DNA from: Roseobacter ponti
Lineage (GTDB): Bacteria; Pseudomonadota; Alphaproteobacteria; Rhodobacterales; Rhodobacteraceae
Length of the DNA stretch: 64,000 bases
Direction: 5' to 3'
Assembly: GCF_012932215.1 (NCBI RefSeq)
Contig: NZ_CP048788.1
Coordinates: 744,001-808,000, forward strand
In this document: in pieces, positions 44,465-52,346 of the stretch
How the letters are laid out: each line of letters starts with the position of its first letter
Position numbering within the stretch: the stretch's first letter is position 1
The notes under the pieces: generated by a model
Told to the model about the DNA's origin: nothing
Database searches by the model: none
The model's input: the letters and a program-made list of their open reading frames with translations, nothing else
Made by a program: the position numbers and the translations under genes

Positions 44465-46060
44465 TCAGAACCCCATCGCGGCCCCGTCCTTGCGCGGGTC
44501 CGAGCCCGCAGCATATCCGCCGCCCGGCAGCCGGTGGATGAGCTGTGCGCCACCAAAGCCAAAGGCGTTATCGGGTGATTCCAGTGAAATGTCGTGGCCC
44601 ATGGCGCGCAGAGCCCCGACCGTCTCGCCCGGCATGGCTTCTTCAAGAGCGATCGCTGTCCCGCCGGTCACTCGCCAGCGCGGCGCGTCGACCGCCATCT
44701 GCGGGTCCTGACCCCAGAGCTGCGTGCGCAGAACCATCTGAACATGGCCCTGAGCCTGGAAGGGGCCGCCCATAACGCCAAAGCTCATCAGCGGCCCGTC
44801 CGGCCCCATCAGGAAGCCGGGGATGATGGTATGAAAGGGGCGTTTGCCCGGTGCAACACAATTCTGGCTCCCGGGGTCGAGCGAGAAATCCGCGCCGCGG
44901 TTCTGCAGGTGAATACCGGTGCCGGGCACCGTCACCCCGGAGCCAAAACCGGCATAGTTGGACTGAATATACGAGACCATCATGCCGGAGGCGTCCGCCG
45001 CCGCAAGGCATACGGTGCCACCTTTGTTCGGTGCGCCTGCGCCGAAATCCTGCGCCCTTTCCGGGTCAATCAGGGCCGCGCGTGATGCAAGATAGCTCTT
45101 GTCCAGCATCTGCTCTGCGGTGGTGTGGGTCATGAATGCCGGATCCGCCACCCAGGTCTGGGCATCCGCAAGAGCGAGCTTCATTGCTTCGATCTGCAGG
45201 TGCAGCGCGGCGGGGGCATCGGGGTCAAAATCGCGAACAGCCGTCCCGCCCAAGATACCGAGTGCCATGAGTGCGGCGATCCCCTGGCCATTGGGTGGAA
45301 TTTCGTGAAGCTCTGCCTGATCAAAACTGTTGCTGATGGTGCCGACCCAGTCGGGGCGATGGGCTGCCATGTCCTCCATGCTGAGTGCTGCGCCGTGCAG
45401 GGCCGCGAAGTCCGTCATCTCGCGCGCCAGTTCGCCGGTATAAAAGGCGTCGCCCTTTGTTTGTGCGATCAGGCGCAGACTGCGCGCCGCGGCTTTGTTG
45501 ACAAACCGCTCTCCTGCGCGCGGCGCGCGGCCGTCTGGCAGAAAGCATTCCGCAAATCCGGGCTGATCGCGCAGCTGGTCTGCCGCGCGCGCCCACAGGG
45601 CGGCAATTTTTGGTGTGACGTAAAATCCGTTTTCCGCATATCTGATCGCGGGCTGGAAAAGATCGGCAAAGGGCAGTTTGCCGAAGCGCTCTGAAATCGC
45701 CACCCAGGCGGAAACCGCCCCGGGGACAGTCACGCTGTCCCAGCCGTGAAAGGGCATTCTATCGAGGCCGGCAAAGCGGTCCGGCGTCCAACCGGCAGGC
45801 GCGCGCCCGGAGGCGTTCAGCCCGTGCAGTTCCCTGCCGTCCCAGACGATGGCAAAGGCGTCGGACCCGATGCCGTTGCCCGAGGGTTCCACCAGGGTCA
45901 GGGTAATCGCCGTGGCCAGCGCCGCATCAACGGCATTTCCGCCGCGCTCAAGCATTGCCACACCTGCGCGCGTTGCCAGAGGCTGCGACGCAGCAACGAT
46001 ATTATCGGCAATCACAGCAGAGCGCCGCGACGTGTAGGGATGCGTATCTCTGAGTCTCAT
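44465..46060 (-). CDS. Gamma-glutamyltransferase-family Ntn-hydrolase
   Basis: 531 aa, with the family start ASQPLATRAGVAMLERGGNAVDAALATAITL and the NGIGSDAFAIVW oxyanion region. The self-cleavage site reads KGGTVCLAAAD, so the catalytic Thr is present but is followed by Val-Cys instead of Thr-His. GFGSGVTVPGTGIHLQNRGADF and the C-terminal GGPFQAQGHVQ also match. I see no signal peptide, so a cytoplasmic, YwrD-like enzyme acting on gamma-glutamyl amides or a related acyl compound is more likely than glutathione salvage. It stands alone. 46061-46245, upstream, has no gene. Confidence 0.88.
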   Translation of the reverse strand: MRLRDTHPYTSRRSAVIADNIVAASQPLATRAGVAMLERGGNAVDAALATAITLTLVEPSGNGIGSDAFAIVWDGRELHGLNASGRAPAGWTPDRFAGLDRMPFHGWDSVTVPGAVSAWVAISERFGKLPFADLFQPAIRYAENGFYVTPKIAALWARAADQLRDQPGFAECFLPDGRAPRAGERFVNKAAARSLRLIAQTKGDAFYTGELAREMTDFAALHGAALSMEDMAAHRPDWVGTISNSFDQAELHEIPPNGQGIAALMALGILGGTAVRDFDPDAPAALHLQIEAMKLALADAQTWVADPAFMTHTTAEQMLDKSYLASRAALIDPERAQDFGAGAPNKGGTVCLAAADASGMMVSYIQSNYAGFGSGVTVPGTGIHLQNRGADFSLDPGSQNCVAPGKRPFHTIIPGFLMGPDGPLMSFGVMGGPFQAQGHVQMVLRTQLWGQDPQMAVDAPRWRVTGGTAIALEEAMPGETVGALRAMGHDISLESPDNAFGFGGAQLIHRLPGGGYAAGSDPRKDGAAMGF

Positions 46061-46245
46061 GATCTGCTCCTGCGCGTCAAAAACCGTGGGACATGTGGTC
46101 CGGGTGTCCCGCCGGTGTCAATAGAAGCCCCGCCCGAACGGGATTGTTTACGGATCATTAGGAAATAATAGCCAGAGTTGGCGACAGGCGCTGGTCGGGG
46201 TTACGCTGGACGTCTGTCTGCACGACGATGCACAGGGGGTTTACG

Positions 46246-46971
46246 ATGACTATGATCAGGGCAGTTTTCCTGACGCTGGCGGTGTTGCTTGGCGCCTGCA
46301 CCGAGATGCCGTCAAACGACCAGCCGGCGCGTATTCTGACCATGGGCGATTCGATGCTTGCCTGGCACAGCAACAGCCGCAATTCCGTATCCCATGCGAT
46401 CGAGGACATCCTGCGTGAGCCGGTGATCGACCGTTCCGTTCCGGGAGCGCGGATTTTCTATAACCTGCCGGTATCCGGTGCGCTTGGGATGAACATCTCC
46501 AAGCAGTATGTTGCAGGTGAATGGGACTGGGTCATTCTTAACGGTGGCGGGAATGATCTGTGGATGGGTTGCGCCTGTGCGGTATGTGATCGCAAAATCG
46601 ATCGGATGATCGCAAAAGATGGCCGTTCCGGTGCAATTCCGGGCATGGTGGCCAAAGCGCGGGCGCGGGGTGCGCGGGTCATATGGGTCGGCTATCTGCG
46701 CAGCCCGGGTGTGGGTTCAGGTGTTGAATACTGCAAAGACGAGGGCGATGAGATCGACGCCCGCCTCGCACGGCTTGATGCGGCGGATTCCGGCTTCTGG
46801 TTCATCTCACTGCAGGATCTCGTGCCGCACGGGGATCGAACGTTTCACGACGAAGACATGATCCACCCGTCGCGCAAGGGCAGCCATGCGATTGCCGCGC
46901 GCATCTCAGATGTGATCAGAAACGCGCCGCCGGTCCCGGAATCGTCGTCCGGCCCATCTGCGCCAGGGTAA
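46246..46971 (+). CDS. SGNH-hydrolase-like lipoprotein
   Basis: I choose ATG 46246 after AGGGGGT; an in-frame ATG at 46228 lacks a site. 241 aa with a lipoprotein signal (LLGA-C), the block I motif ILTMGDSML, the block III-like GGGNDLWMG, and the terminal catalytic pair in DEDMIHPSRKGSHAIA. Such enzymes are periplasmic or outer-membrane esterases or deacylases. A CACAVCDRK cluster is unusual and may bind metal or form a disulfide. Its last 56 bp overlap the convergent hydroxyacid dehydrogenase gene. Confidence 0.85.
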   Translation: MTMIRAVFLTLAVLLGACTEMPSNDQPARILTMGDSMLAWHSNSRNSVSHAIEDILREPVIDRSVPGARIFYNLPVSGALGMNISKQYVAGEWDWVILNGGGNDLWMGCACAVCDRKIDRMIAKDGRSGAIPGMVAKARARGARVIWVGYLRSPGVGSGVEYCKDEGDEIDARLARLDAADSGFWFISLQDLVPHGDRTFHDEDMIHPSRKGSHAIAARISDVIRNAPPVPESSSGPSAPG

Positions 46972-48022
46972 GGCCGATCTCATCGCTGATGAGCTTCCAG
47001 AACGCATCAAGGCCGTCACGTCCGCCGGCGGCGATGGCAAACTGCATGGCGCGGCCAAAAAACACAAAGTCAGCCCCCATCATATATGCTTTTACAACGT
47101 CTTCGCCTGAACGCATGCCGGTGTCGTAAAAGAGCGGATAGTCGTCACCCAGCGCTTTACGGATCGCCTGAAGAGCCAGGATCGGCGGCGGAGCCGCATC
47201 AAGCTGGCGCCCGCCGTGGGTTGAGACCTGAATGGCATCCACGCCCTCTTCGCGCAGCCGCTGAGCATCGTCCACATGAGTCACACCCTTGGCTACCAGG
47301 TTGCCGTCCCAGCTGTCGCGCAGGCGTTTGAGGAAATCCCAGTCGGCGCGCGCCCGGCTCTCGGTCCGGTCGAAAGTGAATTCAGGTGTCTGAAAGTTCG
47401 CCAGATCCGGCGCGCCCGCGATCAGGCTGGAGATCGACCACTGTGGGTGCAGGGCGAAATCAATGAACTGCTTCGGGCCGATCTTAAACGGCATCTTAAA
47501 ACCACGTCTGAGCTCGCGTGGTCGCCGGCCGACCTCGGGCACGTCGAGGGTCATGATCAGCGTTTTGTATCCGGCGGCTTTTGCCCTTTCCACAAGCTTT
47601 GCCGTGCCGGAGCCGTCGCCAGAGAAATAAAGCTGAAACCAGGCGTGGCCTTCGGCCTCTTCGATCATCGTCTCAAGCGTTGTCGAGGCAACGGTGGAGA
47701 CGCCGCAGGGCACCTGATGCTTAGCAGCGATGCGCGCCAGCATCACATCCGCACCCGGCCCGGAGAGATTGCACATCCCCATCGGACTGATACCGAAAGG
47801 CACGCGACCTTCGTGCTCAAAGACGGAGACACTCAGATCGCGCTGCGACACATTCACCAGAACGCGCGGTTCCAGAATGATGTCGCGCAGAGCGGCCAGA
47901 TTGCGGGCTTCCGCCACGCCTTCTCCGGCCGCCCCGTCGATGTAGTCAAACACCATCCAGGGCAGCCGCCGGCGCGCGAGGCGACGGGCGTCTGCATAGG
48001 AATGGATGGCGCCGGCGCTCAC
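46916..48022 (-). CDS. FMN-dependent alpha-hydroxyacid dehydrogenase (LldD-like), probable sulfolactate dehydrogenase
   Basis: 368 aa of the lactate dehydrogenase/glycolate oxidase TIM-barrel family: FDYIDGAAGEG, PFGISPMGMCNLSGPGAD, WFQLYF, LIMTLDVPEVGRR, and the active-site VSTHGGRQLD with catalytic His 269 and the substrate Arg. The usual SNHG reads STHG here. It follows comE by 4 bp and is the last gene of the sulfonate operon, so I infer oxidation of 3-sulfolactate to sulfopyruvate, the ComDE substrate. Ordinary L-lactate use cannot be excluded. Confidence 0.82.
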   Translation of the reverse strand: MSAGAIHSYADARRLARRRLPWMVFDYIDGAAGEGVAEARNLAALRDIILEPRVLVNVSQRDLSVSVFEHEGRVPFGISPMGMCNLSGPGADVMLARIAAKHQVPCGVSTVASTTLETMIEEAEGHAWFQLYFSGDGSGTAKLVERAKAAGYKTLIMTLDVPEVGRRPRELRRGFKMPFKIGPKQFIDFALHPQWSISSLIAGAPDLANFQTPEFTFDRTESRARADWDFLKRLRDSWDGNLVAKGVTHVDDAQRLREEGVDAIQVSTHGGRQLDAAPPPILALQAIRKALGDDYPLFYDTGMRSGEDVVKAYMMGADFVFFGRAMQFAIAAGGRDGLDAFWKLISDEIGLTLAQMGRTTIPGPAARF

Positions 48023-48026
48023 CGGA

Positions 48027-48581
48027 TCAGGCTTTCACGGCGTTCATGAAGCGGTCGCGGATGACGACCGGGTCCATGGTGATTACATCCAGCTTGATGT
48101 TGCCGCTTTCGCATTTGCTGACGATGATCGTCATCTTTTTGCTGTCGATTGCGGCCTGCAGGGTCGCACCGGTGTCTTCGGCCTTACAGGTGACGACGTT
48201 CTCGCATCCGCAGGCTTTCGCCACATCTTCGAGTTTGGTCTTTTTGCCTGCATAGGTCGGCTGGTCGCCGGTGGAGCCGTAAGAGCCGTTGTCGATGATC
48301 AGCAGGATGAAGTTGTCGGTCACGTTGTTCGCGATCGTCGGCAGGGTGCCGAAGTTGGTAAGAACCGAGCCGTCGCCGTCAATGGAGATGACGGTTTTGG
48401 GCTGCGCCATGGCAAGTCCAAGACCAATGGAGGACGACAGACCCATCGTGCCGAGCATGTAGAAGTTCTTTGCATTGTCGTCGATCATGTGCAGCTCCTG
48501 GCTGGGCAGACCGATGTTGCAGACAACGAGATGATCGTGAAGGACGGGCGCGATTTCGCGCAGGATTTCAGAACGGATCAT
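48027..48581 (-). CDS. comE: Sulfopyruvate decarboxylase, beta (TPP-binding) subunit
   Basis: The start is ATG 48581 (MIRSEILREIAP), which overlaps the comD stop codon as ATGA; the open frame extends further upstream but as comD antisense phase. 184 aa with the pyrophosphate-domain motif GDGSVLTNFG and the Asn of LLIIDNGSYG, and GTMGLSSSIGLGLAMA. With ComD it forms the two-chain thiamine-diphosphate enzyme that decarboxylates sulfopyruvate to sulfoacetaldehyde. A phosphonopyruvate decarboxylase is the nearest alternative, but the sulfonate operon favours ComE. Confidence 0.88.
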   Translation of the reverse strand: MIRSEILREIAPVLHDHLVVCNIGLPSQELHMIDDNAKNFYMLGTMGLSSSIGLGLAMAQPKTVISIDGDGSVLTNFGTLPTIANNVTDNFILLIIDNGSYGSTGDQPTYAGKKTKLEDVAKACGCENVVTCKAEDTGATLQAAIDSKKMTIIVSKCESGNIKLDVITMDPVVIRDRFMNAVKA

Positions 48582-49084
48582 TGGTCGCCGTAGCCTCCCC
48601 AGAAGGACGCATCCGTCAGGATCGCCACAGGTTTGTTGCACATGAAAGTGTATTTAAGAATTTCCTGAAGCTCGGAGGCATCGGATTCTTTGTGGAAGTG
48701 ATAGGTCGGTATCAGCATCTGATTGAGCAGTGCTTTGGTGTGCACGGCCATCTCAACCTGACAGGCCACCGGCTCGCGCAGTTCTCCACGATAGGAGATC
48801 AGCATCGGCAGCGGCATACGGTAATACTGCGTCAGCGTCGCCAGTGTGTTGATCGTCACCCCGATTGCGGTGTTCTGCATGATGATCGCCGGGCGCTTGC
48901 CGCCCATGAATGCACCGGCACAAAGCCCCATACCTTCGTCTTCTTTATTGGAGGGCACGTGGTGTATCTCGGGGCGGGCTTCCACCTCGTCGATGACGCC
49001 TGCAAGTTGTTTGCAGGGGACGGTCGTGATGAAATTGACGCCCTGGGCGATAAAATCATCTACAATTTTGGTGCTTATCGACAC
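48578..49084 (-). CDS. comD: Sulfopyruvate decarboxylase, alpha (PYR-domain) subunit
   Basis: 168 aa, the PYR half of a split TPP decarboxylase: FITTVPCKQLAGVID, the cofactor-activating Glu in VPSNKEDEGMGLCAGAF, IIMQNTAIGVTINTLATLTQYY and MPLPMLISYRGE. It overlaps comE by 4 nt and starts 6 bp after hpsP ends. Combined with ComE it converts sulfopyruvate to sulfoacetaldehyde plus CO2. The next enzyme, Xsc, and phosphotransacetylase are not in this window. Confidence 0.9.
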   Translation of the reverse strand: MSISTKIVDDFIAQGVNFITTVPCKQLAGVIDEVEARPEIHHVPSNKEDEGMGLCAGAFMGGKRPAIIMQNTAIGVTINTLATLTQYYRMPLPMLISYRGELREPVACQVEMAVHTKALLNQMLIPTYHFHKESDASELQEILKYTFMCNKPVAILTDASFWGGYGDQ

Positions 49085-49090
49085 GTTTGA

Positions 49091-50098
49091 TTACTCCTCG
49101 TGTTCGGGGATCAGAATTATTTTGGGTGCGGCGACGTTACCGGCCCGGATGTCCGTGAAGGCAGCCTGACCATCGGCCAGGGGTCGTGTCTCGATCCAGT
49201 CGAGCGGGCCGAGCCGGCCGTCGAAGATCGCGGCGGCCGTATCTGCAAAGTCCTGTGCAGTATAGGTATATGTGCCGATAAAGGTGATTTCCTGAAGCGT
49301 CATCCGGCGGATATCGAGCCCGCCTGTTGCCTCGCCGAGACCGATGTGGGCGATGACGCCACCGGCGCGCGCCATGGCGCTGGCTGCTGCCCGGGTGCCG
49401 GCATAGCCGACACCGTCGATGACCAGATCCACACTGCCGTTTTCAGGTGCCGCGGGCTCGCCCGGGGCGCAGACCTCGAAGCCTGCGACATCGGCAAGAC
49501 GCGCGCGGCGCAGTTCATTGGGCTCTATCACAGTGATATCGCGTGCACCCTGCGCATGCAGTGCCAGAGCCGCACCGACGCCGATGGCACCGCCACCGAT
49601 GACCGCGCACCGCATATCCGACAGATCTTTGCCGAGGATACGTTTGCCAAGGCGCACGGCATGCCAGCCACAGGCAATGGGTTCAGCCAGGGCCGCGTGG
49701 CGCAGGTCGACGCCATCCGGGACGGCGACGAGGTTGCGACCCGGCATGCTCACATATCCGGCAAAAGCTCCCTGGCGCGGCGGCATGGAAATGATCTGGC
49801 GGTTAGAGCAGAGGTTCTCGAGGCTTGCCGTGCAGTTTTCGCAATGTCCGCAGGCGACCAGAGGGTTGATGGTGACGCGTTCGCCATCGCGCGCACCGCC
49901 GGTAATGACGCCTGCGGCTTCATGGCCCAGGATCAGCGGGGCAGGGCGCCGCTCATCGTGTCCCAGAAACGCGTGCATGTCAGAGCCGCAGATGCCGGAG
50001 GCTTCGATGCGGATCAGATGCTCGCCGTCGCGCGCCTGGGGCGCGGGGCTGTCAGAATAGGTCAGCTCGCCGACCCCGGTATAAACTAAAGCTTTCAT
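49091..50098 (-). CDS. hpsP: Zinc-type dehydrogenase of the DHPS pathway (HpsP-like)
   Basis: 335 aa medium-chain dehydrogenase: catalytic-zinc motifs GICGSDMH and LGHEAAGVI, four structural-zinc Cys in CGHCENCTASLENLC, and the nucleotide-binding VIGGGAIGVGAAL. In Hps gene sets an Adh-type (HpsP) and an SDR-type (HpsO) enzyme are thought to act as 2-dehydrogenases that interconvert the dihydroxypropanesulfonate enantiomers, so that both reach HpsN. The 4-nt overlap with the SDR gene supports joint function. Confidence 0.82.
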   Translation of the reverse strand: MKALVYTGVGELTYSDSPAPQARDGEHLIRIEASGICGSDMHAFLGHDERRPAPLILGHEAAGVITGGARDGERVTINPLVACGHCENCTASLENLCSNRQIISMPPRQGAFAGYVSMPGRNLVAVPDGVDLRHAALAEPIACGWHAVRLGKRILGKDLSDMRCAVIGGGAIGVGAALALHAQGARDITVIEPNELRRARLADVAGFEVCAPGEPAAPENGSVDLVIDGVGYAGTRAAASAMARAGGVIAHIGLGEATGGLDIRRMTLQEITFIGTYTYTAQDFADTAAAIFDGRLGPLDWIETRPLADGQAAFTDIRAGNVAAPKIILIPEHEE

Positions 50099-50847
50099 TT
50101 CGCTGTGAACCCCCCATCCACAAAGAGTGTCTGCCCCGTGACGTAATCAGATGCCGGTGAGCAAAAGAACATCAGCGGGCCGTCAAGGTCTTCCGGCTCG
50201 CCGTTTCGCCCGATGCAGGTCTGATCCGCGTTGCGTTTTGCAAGATCCGGATTGGCAAAAACCGGGCCGGTGAGCTCGGTCCTGAAAAACCCTGGTGCCA
50301 CCGCGTTGGCGGTGATGCCGTGACCCGACCAGGCTTCGGCCATAGCGCGCGTCATCTGCTCCACGCCGCCTTTGGAGGCGCCGTATGAGATGCCCGAGGC
50401 AAAGGCGCGCCGTGATTGCAGCGAGGCGAAATTCACAATCCGTCCCCAGCCGCGTTTCTTCATTGCGGGCACCATGGCCTGCGCCAGAAAGAAAGGTGCG
50501 GCGAGGTTCAGGTTCAGCGTCACGTCCCAGCCCTCCGCCGTCACCTCATCTGCGTGCTGGCGGGTGTTAATGCCCGCCGCGTTGATCAGAATGTCAGGTG
50601 CTCCGAAAGGCTCTGCAATCTCTGCTGCCAGCGCTGCGAGGTTGCCGCGGTCTGACAGATCGGCTGTGACAGCGGCGGTGTCGCCCTGCACCCCGGTCCG
50701 CCAGGCCTCGAGCTCTTCGGCGCGCCGCGCGATCCCGATGACCCGGGCACCGGCCTGCGCCAGCAGGCTTGCCGCCTGCCGGCCGAGGCCGCTGCTCGCC
50801 CCGGTGACACAGGCCACCCGGTTCCGGACATCAAAGATCGCGGGCAT
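50095..50847 (-). CDS. hpsO: Short-chain dehydrogenase of the DHPS pathway (HpsO-like)
   Basis: I start at ATG 50847 (MPAIFDVRNRVACVTG), 4 bp after hpsN ends; the upstream extension is hpsN in another frame. 250 aa with the cofactor motif TGASSGLGRQAA, NAAG, and the catalytic Ser-Tyr-Lys set (ASLQSRR, SYGASKGG). NAVAPGFFRTELT and the C-terminal YVTGQTLFVDGGFT are standard. Predicted role: oxidise or epimerise the C2 hydroxyl of dihydroxypropanesulfonate together with HpsP. Confidence 0.85.
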   Translation of the reverse strand: MPAIFDVRNRVACVTGASSGLGRQAASLLAQAGARVIGIARRAEELEAWRTGVQGDTAAVTADLSDRGNLAALAAEIAEPFGAPDILINAAGINTRQHADEVTAEGWDVTLNLNLAAPFFLAQAMVPAMKKRGWGRIVNFASLQSRRAFASGISYGASKGGVEQMTRAMAEAWSGHGITANAVAPGFFRTELTGPVFANPDLAKRNADQTCIGRNGEPEDLDGPLMFFCSPASDYVTGQTLFVDGGFTAK

Positions 50848-50851
50848 CTGC

Positions 50852-52165
50852 TCAGCCCTCTGCCGAAAGGTCGAAGTTTTCCTGCGGGAAGTACTTGTGC
50901 AGGCGTGCATCGGCGGCGCGGGCGTGCCCTTCCATACCCTCCAGGCGCGAAATCCGCGCTGTTGCTATCGCCACTGGTTTCGCGCCGTCACGTGTGGCGC
51001 GCTGCCATGTGACGATCTTCATGTATTTGTGCACAGACAGACCACCGGTATATTTGGCCGAGCGGGATGTGGGGAGCACGTGGTTTGTGCCGGAGGCTTT
51101 GTCGCCGAAAGATACGGTGGTCTCCTCACCGAGAAAGAGTGAGCCGTAGCACTGCAGGCGCTCCAGCCACCAGGGCAGATCTTCGGCCTGAACGGTCAGG
51201 TGCTCGGGCGCATAGTCATCCGAGCAGGCAGCCATTTCCTCGCGGTCCGCACAGACGATCACCTCAGCATAGTCGCGCCATGCTTTGGTTGCGTTGTCGC
51301 GGTTCAGTTCGGGCAGATCATCGATGAGACCGGGGACCAGTTCCATGACTTTTTCGGCCAGTGCGCGGTTGTCGGTGACGAGCCAGACGGGTGAGTTATA
51401 GCCGTGCTCGGCCTGGCTCACGAGGTCTGTTGCTACCATAAAGGGGTCTGCCGTGCCGTCGGCCAGTACGAGGCTGTCGGTGGGGCCTGCGATCATGTCG
51501 ATGCCGACACGACCGAAAAGGATCCGTTTGGCTTCGGCGACAAACTGGTTGCCGGGGCCCACCAGAATGTCCGCCTGTGGCAGACCGAAAAGGCCGTAGG
51601 TCATCGCTGCAACACCCTGCACACCGCCCATGGAGAGAATCTTGTCGGCGCCGCAGAGGTTGGCCGCATAGACAATCGCCGGGTTGATGCCGACATCGGG
51701 GCGCGGCGGAGAGCAGGCAGTGATGTGCTCGCAGCCGGCGACTTTGGCGGTGGTGACGGTCATGATCGCGCTTGCGATGTGGCTGTAGCGTCCGCCCGGA
51801 ACATAGCAGCCCGCGGCGCGGACGGGGATGGCTTTCTGACCAGCGATCAGGCCGGGCACGATTTCAAGCTCCACATCGGTCATGGTGGATTTCTGAACTT
51901 CGGCAAAGCGGCGCACGTTGTCATGCGAAAAGGCAATATCGTCCTTCAGCTTCTGACTGACGAGTGTCGATGCATGTGCAATCTCTTCTTCGGTGAGCAG
52001 CACGTTGCCTGTGTATTTGTCGAACTGCTCGGCGTATTTCATCGCCGCGGCATCACCGCCGGCCTCGATATCGCTGAGGATGTTCTGAACGATTTCGCGG
52101 ACATCCCCCGCGTCTGTCATCGCAGTCTTCTCAGCTTTTTTCAGATAATCACGGGCCACGGGCAT
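50852..52165 (-). CDS. hpsN: 2,3-dihydroxypropane-1-sulfonate 3-dehydrogenase (HisD-like)
   Basis: 437 aa of the histidinol dehydrogenase fold, shaped like HpsN rather than HisD: YLKKAEKT at the N-terminus, AAGCYVPGGRYSHIASAIMT, GVQGVAAMTYGLFGLPQADILVGPGNQFV, GIDMIAGPTDS, the zinc-site DLVSQAEHG, YAPEHLT and LEGMEGHARAADARL. It oxidises dihydroxypropanesulfonate twice to sulfolactate with NAD. The chosen start has GGAGG only one base before the ATG, unusually close; a later Met at residue 16 is the alternative. It is the first gene of a six-gene operon divergent from the LacI gene. Confidence 0.93.
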   Translation of the reverse strand: MPVARDYLKKAEKTAMTDAGDVREIVQNILSDIEAGGDAAAMKYAEQFDKYTGNVLLTEEEIAHASTLVSQKLKDDIAFSHDNVRRFAEVQKSTMTDVELEIVPGLIAGQKAIPVRAAGCYVPGGRYSHIASAIMTVTTAKVAGCEHITACSPPRPDVGINPAIVYAANLCGADKILSMGGVQGVAAMTYGLFGLPQADILVGPGNQFVAEAKRILFGRVGIDMIAGPTDSLVLADGTADPFMVATDLVSQAEHGYNSPVWLVTDNRALAEKVMELVPGLIDDLPELNRDNATKAWRDYAEVIVCADREEMAACSDDYAPEHLTVQAEDLPWWLERLQCYGSLFLGEETTVSFGDKASGTNHVLPTSRSAKYTGGLSVHKYMKIVTWQRATRDGAKPVAIATARISRLEGMEGHARAADARLHKYFPQENFDLSAEG

Positions 52166-52246
52166 TCCTCCACGGTGTCTGTTTCAACGGGGCCGCCTGC
52201 GGGTTGCTGTTGTGCAATCTGCAGATTCTCTCGCTCCCTGACCCCG

Positions 52247-52282
52247 TGTAAGCGCTTGCATCGTGTAATGCAAGCGCTTACA
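52247..52282. promoter_or_regulatory. Twin LacI-family operators between hpsN and its regulator
   Basis: TGTAAGCGCTTGCA (52247-52260) and its exact reverse complement TGCAAGCGCTTACA (52269-52282) are separated by 8 nt, giving centres 22 bp apart, about two helix turns. Each half is a near-palindrome around AAGCGCTT, the typical LacI/CcpA-class site. They sit 81 bp before hpsN and 64 bp before lacI, placed to control both. Confidence 0.88.
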
Positions 52283-52346
52283 GTGCCAGCAGTCAAATTT
52301 GTTTCCGTTGCGTTAACGGGCCGGTGGTAAGCAGGACAGTGACTGT

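Noticed and set aside
49100-50089. 329-codon plus-strand frame opposite hpsP
   Set aside because: The minus strand encodes an unmistakable zinc dehydrogenase.
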